DNA from: Athripsodes cinereus
Lineage: Eukaryota > Arthropoda > Insecta > Trichoptera > Leptoceridae
Length of the DNA stretch: 64,000 bases
Reading direction: 5' to 3'
NCBI GenBank assembly: GCA_947579605.1
Contig: OX388312.1
Span: 4,030,001 to 4,094,000 of the forward strand
The notes beneath the pieces were generated by a model, which did no database searches, was not told where the DNA came from, and was given only the letters and a program-made list of their open reading frames with translations. A program made the position numbers and the translations under genes. How positions within the stretch are numbered: position 1 is the stretch's first letter; each line of letters begins with the position of its first letter. Of the stretch, positions 32,293 to 44,552 are shown in pieces.

Positions 32293-32503
32293 CAGGGTTA
32301 CTCTTGACAAAACTAAGCACGATCTTAATCTAGTCTTGATCTTGATCATACGACGCACGAAGTGGCTATGGTCAAAAACAACGCGCTACCGCTAACGCGC
32401 GGTTGGTTTGCGTGTATTTTTGGCCAATAGTCACTTCGTGCGTCGTATGATCAAGATCAAGACTAGATTAAGATCGTGTTTAGTTTTGTCAAGAGTAACC
32501 CTG
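32293..32503. mobile_element. 211-bp near-palindromic MITE, family P, copy 1 (CAG duplication)
   Basis: Starts CAGGGTTACTCTTGACAAAA and ends with its complement. The inverted arms are about 80-90 bp long (through gatcatacgacgcacgaagt), with a GC-rich asymmetric centre (acgcgctaccgctaacgcgc). It is flanked by CAG on both sides (32290-32292, 32504-32506). Copy 2 at 38031-40230 is also 211 bp, with a CTG duplication and an inverted centre. CWG 3-bp duplications are known for part of the PIF/Harbinger superfamily; the assignment is likely, not proven. Confidence 0.8.
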
Positions 32504-32747
32504 CAGACGAAATTGGCTGAAAGAATGGGTATAAGAAAATGCGAGTGTTAGTGGATCACGTGGTTTAACTTCGTTGATTGAATTCTTAATAAACACTCCA
32601 TGTTGAGTAAAAGAAACACTGTAATTGGACTTATTTGTTTTTGTTATTGTGATTTAAGTAACGTATTATGTGCTGTTGTGTTTGAATTAATAATAAAAAA
32701 AGCTGCGTGCATGCACGAAGAACTGCATGAATGGGGAGGTATTGATA

Positions 32748-33027
32748 ATAGACCATTAAAGGTCACGTGGTTTTGTCTATGGATTTGCTTATGCTTGGGG
32801 GGCAAACAATCAGATTGCGCAAATCATCCTTGTAGGATGTTATGCCATAAGAGAAAAAAAAGAAAGTCAGACGACAAAATAATAACAAAATCGACACTGA
32901 CAATTTTTTTTTATTATTAGGTATTCTTTAGGCGTTCCACCTAATATTACACCGTAATCGTCTGTTGTGTTGGGATGCCTGATGCCCCTCAATGATTTTT
33001 CTGTGACGTCATCCTTTAATGGTCTAT
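32748..33027. mobile_element. Non-autonomous TIR transposon, family H, copy 2
   Basis: Inverted ends TAGACCATTAAAGG and CCTTTAATGGTCTA. The left ~190 bp (tcacgtggttttgtctatgg onward to ggcgttccacc) closely match copy 1 at 838-1040. It lacks about 150 bp of internal sequence that copy 1 has. Confidence 0.65.
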
Positions 33028-33337
33028 AGTGTACGAGAGCAGGTTGAATACTTCTTCTATCAGAGAAATATACCTAATATTAACTTAGTAATTTTTTCAA
33101 CTTCCATTCGCTCTACATTTCCAACTCCTAGATAAATTAATCTACAAATAGGTACATTGGATTAGTTGTAAGAAACCGTGCATCTGCGATAAACTCGTCC
33201 TCTGTATATTAATTGTATTTGATATTGTCTTGAATTTATGTGTAAAATTGCTTGTAATCAATGTACTGTAAGGAATAAGTAAACAAATAAACGCAACGTA
33301 CTCCCATGAAACCATAATCCTAATATATGTAATAATA

Positions 33338-34487
33338 ATATATATATAATGAGTTACAATCCACTGGATTGGTCTGCAACGAGTTTGGTTTTTCTTCTCC
33401 ATTCGTCTCTATTCTCAGCCAGTCTTTTTAGCCCTACGTATGAGCCACAGTTCATGTCTCTCTTCAGTTGGTCCATATATGCTTCTCTTGGTCGGCCTCT
33501 GCCATTTGTCCCCTCGGTCTTACCCTCTGCGATGGCGATGAGTAGTCCTGGATGCCTGATGTTGTGGCCAATCCAGTTAGCTCGTTGTTGGCTGATTCTC
33601 TTAAGGAGTTGCCTTTTTTCGCCTACCCTGGTTAATACTTCTTCATTTTCGACGTGCTCCGACCAATGAATCTTGAGCATGCGTCTGTAGCACCACATCT
33701 CAAAGGCCGCCAACCGTCCGCTTTCACTCTTGCTGATGGTCCATGTCTCACAACCATAAAGCAGAATGCTCCATACAAAGGCTTTAGTAAGGTTCTTCCT
33801 TACGCTTAAGTCAATATTTGGGGATTCCAATATCTTTGATTTTTTGTTAAAGGCAATCCTTGCCTGGTTTATTCTGCTTACAATTTCCGATTTTGAGCGT
33901 CCATCCTGGTTTATTCTGCTGCCCAGGTACACGAATTCACTTACTTGTTTGATGCTCACTCCATTTATGGCAATGTTCGCAGTCGCTTCCTCTCTTCCAA
34001 CGACCATACATTTTGTTTTTTCTTTATTTATTTTCATGTTGTACTTTGACAACAGAATACTTTCCATTTTTCCTAAGGCTTCGTTCAGCTCCATCTCGGA
34101 GTCTGCGAGCAGTGCTATGTCGTCAGCATATCTGATCATGTCGACCTTTTTCCCATTTATTTTTACTCCTGTCCAGTTCTTCATTTCTTCTCTCAGTTCA
34201 TCAATGGCTCGCTGTATATAGCAGTTAAAGAGAGCTGGCGACATTGAGCATCCTTGTCTTACGCCTTGTTCGACCCTTGCTTCTGCGCAGCTCTCTCCGC
34301 TTTTGATCACAGCCATTTCGTTCTTGTATAAGCTCCAGATTGCTCTTCTGTCTTTATAACTCATTCCTGGTTTAGAGTGTTAAAAAGTTGTTCCCATTCT
34401 ACTTTATCGAATGCTTTTTCAAGGTCGATGAATGCTATATATGTGTTTTTATTAATTGTTATTCTCTTTTCTAGAATAAGTCTGTCA
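33338..34487 (-). mobile_element. RTE-like LINE, copy 2, 5'-truncated and frameshifted
   Basis: Same element and strand as copy 1. A 336-codon open frame (33354-34364) covers the RT core through the C-terminus, with MIRYADDIALLAD, LYGCETWTISK and the AAFEMWCYRRMLKI region intact. Here the break is different: four bases present in copy 1 (within cattcctatctggttt) are missing at about 34366-34372, throwing the upstream FIDLEKAFDKVEWEQLF segment (34361-34543) out of frame. The 5' boundary, near 34480, is shorter than in copy 1. The 3' end has the same short TA-rich tail. Confidence 0.85.
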
Positions 34488-37400
34488 TATAATAATATCA
34501 GAGGTAAAATAATTTCAGAGATTAGGCAAAGCAATAGATCCAAGTGTTACATATTTAACATTACAGAGTTATTACGTCGGTTGAGAAGAATATAAATAGG
34601 TATCTATATAGGTATGACACACCACTTCAATGGTACCTATTCTAGTTTTTCAAAGCTTTTCACTAGCGTACATTTTTTAGCTTAAGTTATTGGACTTCAA
34701 CACTCTTTTAGAAGGTAGTAAATTATATTATTAATTTTGATTGTGGAGTACAGGAAACCATCACGAACTCTGTTTGTTCGTGGTGTCGTATTTCTAATAT
34801 GACCAGCACTTCGAACATTGTGCCCATGCACGTTATTATTAAAGGTCAATTTAAAGTTTGATTTCAATTCTCTTTGCTTGATTTTAAATATGGCTTTGAC
34901 CTTTTCTGTAGTTATCAGTTGATTAAGTTTAAATATAATATTTTTATTCGAAGTTACTATTAGTACCAAAGCTGGGCATCATTTATCAAGAAGTTAATTT
35001 CGTTATATTATTCGTTAAATTTTAACCGAAAAAATCAGCTTCTTTGTCAGTTAATTCGATTTTTATTTCATCAAACTAGTTGAAGCTAATCTGTATCAGC
35101 TTTTTGAAACATCGATTGTTTGGAGTTACCCAAAAAAAGCAACGGATTTATTTTAACGGAGGCTTTTTAGAACGGAAGTAAAAGTCAACCTTTTTTGAGA
35201 TTAACTTAATATTTGATATTCTTTAAAAAACGGAAGTTAATTAACTCGTTACTACCTATCTCTGGTTGTTACCCTTGCAGTCACTTACTATACATTCAAC
35301 TATAGCGGGTAGTTTGTTGAATAATGGTGTTTCCCCTTGAAGTGGAATAAGGTATAAGGATAGTATTGTGAATATATATACACATAGTGGAGACACTGCG
35401 TACTAACTATACTTAGATATCATTCTCTACAATGCTCCTTCCCTTTACTGTTGGTTGATGCAGATAGAAAAGGGAAGCTACAGTACCTAGTAGAAATCTC
35501 AGCAGTTTGTGGTGTTAGTTTAATAAATTGTTTTTGTTTAGACTCTGTATAGCTACTATATTTTCTAGTGTATAGATAAAACGTACTAACCTAAAAGGGT
35601 AGGTAGTTATATTTCAGTCGTCGACGTGTTATTCGGAAGCAATTCGTTTTAGAACCTTTAAAACAGCGCGCAACTTGAAGTTCCATGTTTGAGAACATCA
35701 TAATGTACACATTCTTTTATGAATCAGTATAGAGATATTTCTTTACATCATCGTCCGACAAGGGCATCAGGCACAACTTACACTGTATAAATCAGGATGA
35801 TCACGAATTTAACTGCTCCTCCTCTCTCTAGAAAGAAATATGGATACGCCCATGGGTTCAATGAAATCTTTCTATCTATCTATCTATCTGTATCATCATG
35901 CCATTTCCCATAAGCAGTGTAGTGTGTAGTCAGCGGACTGAGACTGACTGTCCTTTTTAAGCCTTAAAAAATAAGATATTCAAATGAGTCCCATACCTCA
36001 AAGTTAAATTAAAGCCGTTTTATGTCTACTATATATGTGATGTTTTACTAAAATATATACATTTTATATAACACACAATTTGAGAGATTAGTCTGACTTT
36101 TAGTGGGGAGAAGGAGGCAATTTCACCATTTTTCCAGACTTTTCCTATACTTTCATACTAATTTTTCTTATTTTCCTACTACTTTCGAGAGATCCTAGCC
36201 CTCCCCTTGGAACACCCATGATATCATAAGTACCATAGTAGAATTCTATGTAGGTCCCAACTAAGTAGGTATATAGTGTTCTGTTACCTATTTGTTACCC
36301 ACTATTACTATAAGTTCCCGTCTCGGTTGGGTTCACTGGGGTGACCACGGATGTTTAAATTTTCACTAAAGTTTTAGGATGGTAATAATTTTAATCTGAT
36401 ATAAGGTGGTCGCTAGTTCTAGCTAACTATTACGTACAACAACGCTACTATTACTACCTTAGAAAATATAGTTAACAAAGTAAGTATCTTAAAGGCGTAC
36501 ATTGTTTGCGTGCGTTTGTTATTTCCTCTTACAAGTCTCAGCCCATTCCCATCCACTCTTAAATGAAAATCCGCCTCATTTTTATCTTCATTTTGTCCCT
36601 TCACAAAATTTCTTCTATCCATGATTTTGTGATGAGCTTCCACTATATACAATTATAAAGTTTAGCAGGCCCACGACTGGTTTCGACACGTTGTATCATT
36701 AATGAGCAGATTGAAAACTGTTGCGGACCTAATAAAACATAATGGAAAACTCGCTATACAATCATGTCGCGTAATTATCATATTGTGAATGAATGCCGGT
36801 TGAAAATATTCTTTATCCAATTTATTTATAACTTCCTTCAAAACAAATAGTCATCACATAAAAAATACAATAATTTTTACACAATATGGTGGATTACCCA
36901 ACTAGGTGAGACCTCTTCTAGGGCAATCCATGCAATATTAAAACAAAACATAGACCAAAAAAGTTCACCTGCATTACCCAAATACAAATCAGAGCATTGG
37001 ATATTATGCGATATTAAAAACTCGTTATCATTAAATATAAGAATGACCAATGTTAAAAGTCTAGTCTTGTCACTGAATTGTATTGAGATATATTATTTCA
37101 AATCGAGATTTGTTACTGAAAAATTCATGTACATGGCTTCATATCTTCACATATGGAGTTTTGCATTCTAAAGTGTTGTGTTGCTCTTTTTGGTCACAAT
37201 ATCGATATAGTTTCCACTACAGAGATGAAGGGGTGTGGTATCGATATAATAATAGTAAACGATAGAGAATAGATAATCGAACATAATCCATTGTTATTCC
37301 TTGGTTACCAGCAGTAACCACACTTACCCTCGTATCCATACCGCACAGCATCCCATCACATACCACACAACGTATAGCGACAAACTATTCACACTATTTC

Positions 37401-37794
37401 TATAAACCAGTGGTGGGAATAGACTTTTATATTAGTCATACTTTGCGATTCGTAAGTAGAATTAGTGCTTAATATGACAAGTAGCAATCTGATAGTGGAC
37501 GCATTCTGATGCAGGCAGAGAGACTAAGGATTAAAACTTTCCTAATATTGATCTTCTATCTATCTTTACCATCGTGGTATTTGCCATTGAATGAACTGTA
37601 TGTAATAAAAATGCAGATCGATTTCTGAATATCTTAATTTTTGACAGATCGAGTGTCAAAAATTAAGATATTCAAGATGGATGCCATACTGCATCACTTA
37701 TCATCAATTAAGTTCATAAATATCTTTTGCGTGATGTTGTTATTTATACGATTACTTCCCTTTTAAGTCATCCATTCCATTGGAGTATCTTCTA
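34488..37794. other. Intergenic, mostly unassigned
   Basis: AT-rich with no supported gene. Minor items are a (CTAT)n run at 35871-35888, a family-C-like scrap (tgtatcatcatgccatttcc) at 35890-35930, and a hAT-like right terminus (aaaagtctagtcttgtcactg) at about 37056-37076 without a matching left end. Confidence 0.4.
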
Positions 37795-37925
37795 CAAATG
37801 GGGTAGCCAGGAGACTGTTTGCAGTAAACATGCAAGTCGTCTTCTCTGTGCCAATAAAAGTTAAGAGATTCAAGATGGGTCGTAAACTTCAACGTTGAAC
37901 TGAAGATATCAAATCTCATTTTTTT
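37795..37925 (+). repeat. Family C repeat, left half
   Basis: acaaatggggtagccaggag, cagtaaacatgcaagtcgtc and agattcaagatgggtcgtaa follow the family order. The right half is missing. A related scrap with an internal inverted pair (ctgaatatcttaatttttga / tcaaaaattaagatattcaa) lies at 37625-37675. Confidence 0.55.
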
Positions 37926-38051
37926 ACGTATTTAGTTGACGTATATTTTGTAATACTCCATGTTTATAATATATGGAAGAAAATACAATTGGTTTTAGTT
38001 TTACTTAATATTTAATTGAATAGTGACCTGCAGGGTTACTCTTGACAAAAC

Positions 38052-40032
38052 CAGTGGCGGCTCGTGACCTTTAGTTTTGGCAGGGCAAAAAAATCTCTAA
38101 TTTTCGAGATAGAAAATAACTTTTTTCTCATTCTATTTAAATGTTTAGTTTATTTTCGTTATTCCTCAGAATTGATTTGACGTGCGCTTAGTATTATCAT
38201 AGTCATTTGGTGTGTGTGATAGTGGGGGTAGATGGATTCTATAAACCATGAAATAACATACAATACATAAACAATTGCCTGCCTTATACAATCATTATAT
38301 TTTGTAACATATATAACGTTCTTCATATTAGGATCATACAACATGTTAATATTAATAAAATATATCACATACCAATTATTTATAAATAAAATCCATTCGA
38401 CGATGTTTCGCTCCAGCAAAGGTGTCGATAACTTATAGATTGAAATCATGCATTGAATTTATCATTTTCTTTTCAATGGATAACATAGCTAATGCATTTA
38501 GTCTATCTTGATTCATAGTGTTCCTCAAAAATGTCTTAACTCTTTTAAGCGTAGAAAAACATCTTTCGTTTTCAACAGTTGTCATTGGCAAAGTCACTAT
38601 AATTGTCAAAATTTTTACACACTCCGAAAATATTTCACACAAGTTATTTTCCTTTATCTGTAATAAAGGCATTGCAACACTAGTACACCATAATCTTCTC
38701 TACTGAAAAGAATTTCTAATTCTGTTTTAAAATTAATCCTATTAATGTTTGGGTATTCTGTAATGGTTATCATATACTCTTCCACTGGTTTTATTTTACA
38801 ATACGCGCTAAAATACTTTGTAATAAAAAGTTTTGTCGCAAATAAATGACACGAAAATTGAAATCTATCCTTACACTTTGTTTTGATGTTAACACAATAA
38901 TTAATAATTTATTAAGACAAAAATTTAATAATATCGCACGATTATGAAGTGCTGTTCAATTCTTAGGAAAACCTGTAATAGGTGTATTATCACACTAAGT
39001 ACACAAAATTGCCAATTTATTAACAACACCAATGTTTAACTATAACTATATTATTACAAAAATTAGGTGTAATAGTATATGTAAAGATAGTACTAATAAT
39101 GAGAGCAAAATTTTTCTTATACAAAACCGACGATGATAAGAACAAAATTATATAATAGGTACCCACATCAGAACTTCATCTGAAAGACTAAAAGTGTTCA
39201 TGTCATCATTGAATATAAGAAAGATTTTTGTCTAAATATTAATTATTAACATGTGTTTCCACTTTGCAATAGAATGCATTCAATCTATTCACACGACATA
39301 ATATAATATAATTTGTATCGAATATCACACATTATGTCGAACCTTTCGATGCATGTCAATAGTGAAACATGCGTCAAAAGGGATAAAACAAACACATAAA
39401 AATAAATGTATTTGTCATTGTTTTTACTACATTGTTGATTTTACTTAGTTAATTTGAAAAATGTGTTTGTCTTGTCTGGTTTCACGAAATGTGTAGAAAA
39501 AATATTTTTTTGGAGTCAGATAATATACGTGTTTTTATCAGCAAAGCATTGCTAATGTACACGACAATATTTGTTAATGAGTATATGTATTGTCCCTTTT
39601 GCCTCTAGAATATCACTGTATCGATTAGTTATATTGGAGATAATCTCCCTAGGGGCAAGCTTTAGAGTTGCCCCGATATCATTAAAATCTTCATATAAAA
39701 AAAACAGTAAGCATGTAACTACCTATTTAAAATCTCCATACATTCTTTGGGCAACTCAAAAATTGTCCCGAGATGACATTATATTCGTATCTATTAGGTG
39801 ACAAGACTGAAGCGTTACATATACATACATACGTGTGCGTGTGTCAGTATGCAACTTGCAACAGATATGTATAATATTATACAGTACTACGCAGCGCAGA
39901 GATCCAGTACCTATATAGATTGCATCGTAATTGAATTATTAATTTTTATATTTTTCTGATATTGTTTTATGATTACAATGAAATGATTGGCGGGTCATTG
40001 CCCACGCTGCCCATATGAACAAGCCGTCACTG
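38052..40032. mobile_element. hAT transposon, 1,981 bp, internally deleted, inside family P
   Basis: Inverted ends CAGTGGCGGCTCGTGACC and acaagccgtcactg, flanked by a perfect 8-bp duplication gacaaaac (38044-38051 and 40033-40040). A transposase remnant is present on the minus strand. It is too short to be autonomous as it stands; the DDE core is not recognisable. Confidence 0.9.
38433..38672 (-). pseudogene. hAT transposase remnant, C-terminal dimerisation domain
   Basis: A 79-codon open frame carries the hallmark hAT dimerisation motif: LTIIVTLPMTTVENERCFST, then LKRVKTFLRN and DRLNALAMLSIEKK. These are the hydrophobic and ERxFS-type residues conserved at hAT transposase C-termini, best matching the TTF-zinc-finger/ZMYM-like group. 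The BED or TTF zinc finger and the catalytic domain are absent, so it is a fossil inside the deleted element. Confidence 0.8.
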
Positions 40033-40233
40033 GACAAAACTAAACACGATCTTAATCTAGTCTTGATCTTGATCATACGACGCACGAAGTGACTATTGAC
40101 CAAAAATACACGCAAACCAACCGCGCGTTAGCGGTAGCGCGTTGTTTTTGACCATAGCCACTTCGTGCGTCGTATGATCAAGATCAATACTAGATTAAGA
40201 TCGTGTTTAGTTTTGTCAAGAGTAACCCTGCTG

Positions 40234-40460
40234 GTTTCGACTTACCAAGTCATTAGTTTGACAATGGCTTTATGTCAAATGTCTTAAAAGGTGATGTTTT
40301 ACGAATCCAGCCTTTTATAGTACAGAAAAGAGTCGGAGACTCCACAGAAATCCTCATAATTATGAATTAAGTTTTCTAGTATAGTGGTACAAATAATTAT
40401 ATCTCAATTAGGGGATGGTGAAATTATGATGGACACCCTTGTCATGTGCTACATTACAAA
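40234..40460. other. Short spacer
   Basis: Carries a weak family-C-like right-end scrap (gatgttttacgaatccagcc). Otherwise unassigned. Confidence 0.3.
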
Positions 40461-40970
40461 TAGTGTTGTGGAATTCTCAAGAAATTATTTTTCGAGAAAT
40501 TTCTCGAAGCAGAGAATTTTCGGAGATTTTTTTTTATTTTTTATTTAACAGTATAATAATAATAATAATAAATACTTTTTTCAATCAATCAATAACAATG
40601 TACAAAAGTTGAGAAAATTTATAACCAACATGGCTAGAATTAGTTATGGAAACAAAAAATGTTAGGTACCTATATAGAAAAAAGTGCTAATAACTGATGA
40701 AAAATCTTGATGTTTGACACCCCACATGCCCATATTTAAGTTAAAAAAAATTGTAGGTACGTGCATGGAAAAAAGTGTTAATAACCTCTGATTTGGGCCT
40801 TAATCAGCCCCAGAAATTTTTGGATAAATCAGGTTGGCTGTGAAGTGTACTGGGCGAAAGGTCATAATACCACTAAGAAAAATTATGGAGAGAAATTTCT
40901 CTTCCATCAGAGGAGAAATTTCTCGTTCTCGAGAAATTTCTTTGGAGAATTTTCTCTTCTCACATCACTA
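40461..40970. mobile_element. Non-autonomous element with GAGAAATTTCTC-rich inverted ends, ~510 bp
   Basis: Left TAGTGTTGTGGAATTCTC and right end complement TAGTGATGTGAGAAGAGA are imperfect inverted repeats. Both subterminal zones are packed with the palindrome gagaaatttctc. No clear target duplication. No coding capacity. Confidence 0.5.
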
Positions 40971-42350
40971 ATCACATCCAACGCCATTACCCACCACGGT
41001 ATTGCGAGTTTCAATAGTGAGTGATATATTATTTTTGTTGTCTGTTTTATTTAAAGAATCGTTCAAGCATTAGTGATTGCAAAATAATCTCTTTAATAAT
41101 ATATTTTATTGTTATTTAATAGTTAATACACTCATTTTACAAGCATTGGGTCGTGACTCCGGTTCCCAGAGGGAGAATAATGTATCTGTTTGTTTTTCGG
41201 AGTTAAATCAATCCGAATGAATCATCTTAAATGGTTTTTTTTTTTTCTATACACAGATGTCAGTATAGCTGGCGGACTTATCACTTACGTAATTTCTTCC
41301 AGACAACCAGTGCTGTCTCAATCGTCGCCTTTTACCTCAATAAGAAACATACATATTTACGTAAATCATTACCTATAAATAAAATCACAGAATATAAAGA
41401 AAACTTTAATTAATTAGTGAAGTACTTTGGTGCATTTAAATATTGATGCGACATCGATTTCATACACATAAATATGAGTGTACAGGCGCCCATACTATGC
41501 CGTATAAATAATAGAGAAATATTACCTAACTATCTATACCATCACGACATCGTCCATAAGTGGGGTAGCCAGTGTGCAATAAACATGCAGGTCAGCTTAT
41601 TACAAGGTTTGAAATTAATATAATTGATTCAAACCAAATATATCAAGACAGGGAGGAGTAGAGGAGAAGAATTAAAGAGATAATTGCTGCAAACCAATCC
41701 CAGGATTGAAACCAGAGAGAGAGAGAGAGAGATATCAGATTAGTTCGAAGATATTGCGTATCTGTGATAAATTCGCTCATATAAAAAAAAATACTTACCT
41801 GCTTTACAATGTTGTATTACTTTTTTGTATTTTTAATTCATGAATGGAACCAATTTCTGACGTAAGTAATATTGCATTTCAAAAAGCGTAATTTAACAAG
41901 TTTACCTTTTTGACGGTAAGAGTGGAAACTCTTAAAAGCTCGTTTATAAGTTCGTTTTCAAATGAGTTAAGTTCAGATATTGTGTTATTAATTGGGAATA
42001 AAGAAAACTTTAAACGATACTTTATCAACAGGAATATTTTATATACAAACTTATGTGCTTCTTCAATATGATAAATATCTATGTATAATAGTTTCGCTAA
42101 TTCCCAATTAGACGTGCAGCAAAGCCTCTTGTTTTTGTACGGAGGTACACTCTTACCTTCTTCAACTTACTTTATTCTCTGACAAGGGAATTATTTTCAA
42201 CAATCGTTGCTGCAACTCAGTTATCATCTCTCTCTAGCAATAGGAATCAATAGTGTTTGGCCGAATATTTTCGACGAAATACATAATTACATAAATACAT
42301 AAATACAAATACGAAATACATAAATACATAAATACATAAATTAGGTAGAG
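40971..42350. other. Intergenic, no gene seen
   Basis: AT-rich. Contains a family C scrap (ctataccatcacgacatcgt, 41547-41600), a (GA)n run at about 41714-41730 and several copies of acataaat (42290-42340). Confidence 0.4.
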
Positions 42351-42496
42351 CCCGTAGACAAACCGTACTTAGCGATCGTCTACTGGCGAACTTTTCGACA
42401 ATCTACCTACACGTACCGTATAATTATGCGTTATTGTTGCAATTATTGTCGAAAATTCGTTTGTAGTCAATCGCCAAGTGCGTGTTTGTCTAGGGG
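42351..42496. mobile_element. MITE family D, copy D2
   Basis: The core gacaatctacctacacgtac...ataattatgcgttattgttg matches D1 closely. The termini (cccgtagacaaac / gtttgtctagggg) have drifted from the family consensus. Confidence 0.65.
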
Positions 42497-42618
42497 GTCT
42501 GATAACCGGAATTATTTGACCGCTGGAAAATTCAAACTCAAAAATTTTCATTCAACTAATTACATACTCAAATAATTACACATAAAAAATACTAAAATAG
42601 CAATACAATACATAACGT

Positions 42619-42856
42619 CGGTTAAATAGAAAAGTGCCATAATTCAAAATGAACAAATTTTACAGTACGTGCATTTAATTTATTTTATTTTATTGATTAA
42701 TATATTTTTCTATAATTTCACATAACATATTATGTCCACATTAACATTCAATTGACGATATGTTAATGTGAAATTATAGTTAAAATATATTTATTAATAA
42801 AATATAAAACTTTAAATGAATGTATTCACATTTTGAATCACTTTTCTATTTAACCG
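42619..42856. mobile_element. MITE, 238 bp, CGGTTAAATAGAAAAGTG termini
   Basis: Perfect 18-bp inverted termini (CGGTTAAATAGAAAAGTG and its complement) bound an AT-rich interior with a nested palindrome: tataatttcacataacatat on the left and atgttaatgtgaaattata on the right. Single copy in the window; no target duplication evident. Confidence 0.7.
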
Positions 42857-43884
42857 ATCATAATATTATGTTATAATCAGTGCACAGCCAGCAAGTGAAA
42901 AACTGTGACTCGCTGCACGGTACAAATATGTAGTAGTTCAAACACACGCACACATACAAACTTTGTTGACCAAAAACGTCACTTTAGAACTTTTTCAATT
43001 TCTTCCACCCTGTCACGAGTGTCATGACCCATACTTGAAATTCACGAGAAAAAAGTTGATATGAATTTTTAAATCGAATGCCTAGCTGGTATCTAGGTAA
43101 TTTGTTCATTCATCTCGTCACGGCTATCCCAAAGTGGGGTAACTAGCGGAACAACTGCTTGCCATCTGCTACTCGTCCTCTGCGTGACAATAAGATAGTT
43201 GATAGTTGTCGGATATCCATTACATCTCTAATCATTATCCGATTCTTAGTGTTATTATTGTCTTGAATAATGCTGTTATCGTACATTATTTATTGTTTTT
43301 CACTTTCTTATAGATTCTTACTACTTATTCAACATTATTGTTCTCAACTCACTAGAAACTACGAATACTATTAACTTTGTTGTGCTGCTTCGTACTAAAA
43401 AGTATCCTATTAGGATATTCTTTGAAACAATATGAAAATAAATAAAACCGAAGCTCGACAGAAAGAGACAAAAGGATTACGAATGTGTCATAAATATGAC
43501 GTAGGGGAGCAGCGAGAGCATTTCAACCAGGAGAATCTCTTGTTTGAAAGTTTGATATTCTAACATTAGGCCGCCGATCACCTCAAATAATAATAATAAT
43601 AATAATAATAGTTTGAAATATTGCTAAGCAGCGATGAGTTCAGTCATTCACTCTGGAAATAATAATGTGAAAGACGAAGAGAATTAGCGCAATCACTAAT
43701 GTAAGTTGATATGGCGTAAAAGGCTTGAACCAGCCAGAGCTGATTCGTAAACATGGAACCACTTAAGTGATTCGCATCTTGTGAACCTATTAAAATTATG
43801 TAGGAATTTATACAAACAAACTTGAAATACGTCTCACGTACAAATGTAACAGAATGATGAGAAAAAATAAGTCAAATAATCATA
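42857..43884. other. Intergenic, no gene seen
   Basis: Contains a diverged family C fragment at about 43120-43205 (ctcgtcacggctatcccaaa, gtggggtaactagcgg) and an (ATA)n run at about 43586-43611. Confidence 0.4.
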
Positions 43885-44445
43885 AGAATTTCGAATATGT
43901 GTGTCAAAAATAATTCAAATAAAGTATAGACTTTATCTACTATGTAAGTATCTGAACAATATAATATAAATACTATATAGATAACGTTATATTTGTATTA
44001 TATTTTGAATATTTTACGTTTTAATGGGTACGTACAAGAAGATAGGTATATTTTTTATTTTTTTACTTATTTGTCAAAGGCCATGAAACATTCACTAATT
44101 AATTAGATCAATTTTATATAAAAAAACATTGTTTCGATAGAAATCTAATTCTCAGGCAAGAACTTAGCTCCATGTTTTTAGGTCTTATGCTGTAGGTTCC
44201 CACTCATCTTTGTCATTTAGCTCTTCTGGACCCTAGTTGATGTTATTTAAAGGTTTGTCCTGTCACTTAAGCCAGCCTCTGCCAATTCGTAAGCGTTGGG
44301 ACGCCTTTCTCTCTTCTTTCTATTAGATTTTGCACAATGTTACATTGTGTAAACATGATTCCCCAATCGAGTTGTCTGATTGGTTTTGTCATCTACACGT
44401 TGTGCCCAAATCGAGTAAAACAAAAAAAAAATAGTAAATATTCTA
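43885..44445 (-). mobile_element. Family E element, copy E2 (one end missing)
   Basis: Reverse orientation relative to the copy at 51.2 kb. It shares the terminus (gattttgcacaatgttacat, attccccaatcgagttgtct, gattggttttgtcatctaca) and the body (ccatgtttttaggtcttatg; gtttgtcctgtcacttaag). The distal end is cut off near 43885. Confidence 0.65.
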
Positions 44446-44552
44446 AACATTTCCTACTTGAACCGATTCCTGTATTGAACCGATTGTTAGGCGATGTAGA
44501 AACATAATTATACACGATACATTCAGTCAAATAGGATCAACTTCATACCTGT

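Larger units (their letters stand above)
38031..40230. mobile_element. Family P MITE copy 2, split by a nested hAT insertion (CTG duplication)
   Basis: The left 21 bp (38031-38051) and the right 190 bp (40041-40230) together make exactly 211 bp once the inserted hAT and one 8-bp duplication are removed. The outer flanks are CTG on both sides (38028-38030, 40231-40233). The asymmetric centre is inverted relative to copy 1. Confidence 0.85.

Noticed and set aside
32600..32920. 106-codon plus-strand ORF as a gene
   Set aside because: Most of it lies inside the non-coding family H transposon, and the shared part is not maintained as a frame in the other copy.
33349..34221. Plus-strand ORFs opposite the RTE-like LINE
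   Set aside because: They are antisense shadows of the reverse transcriptase frame; the same shadows occur opposite copy 1 at 23.1-23.6 kb.
42290..42345. CRISPR-like or satellite array (acataaat repeats)
   Set aside because: Short, irregular AT-rich microsatellite; no spacers and a eukaryotic context.
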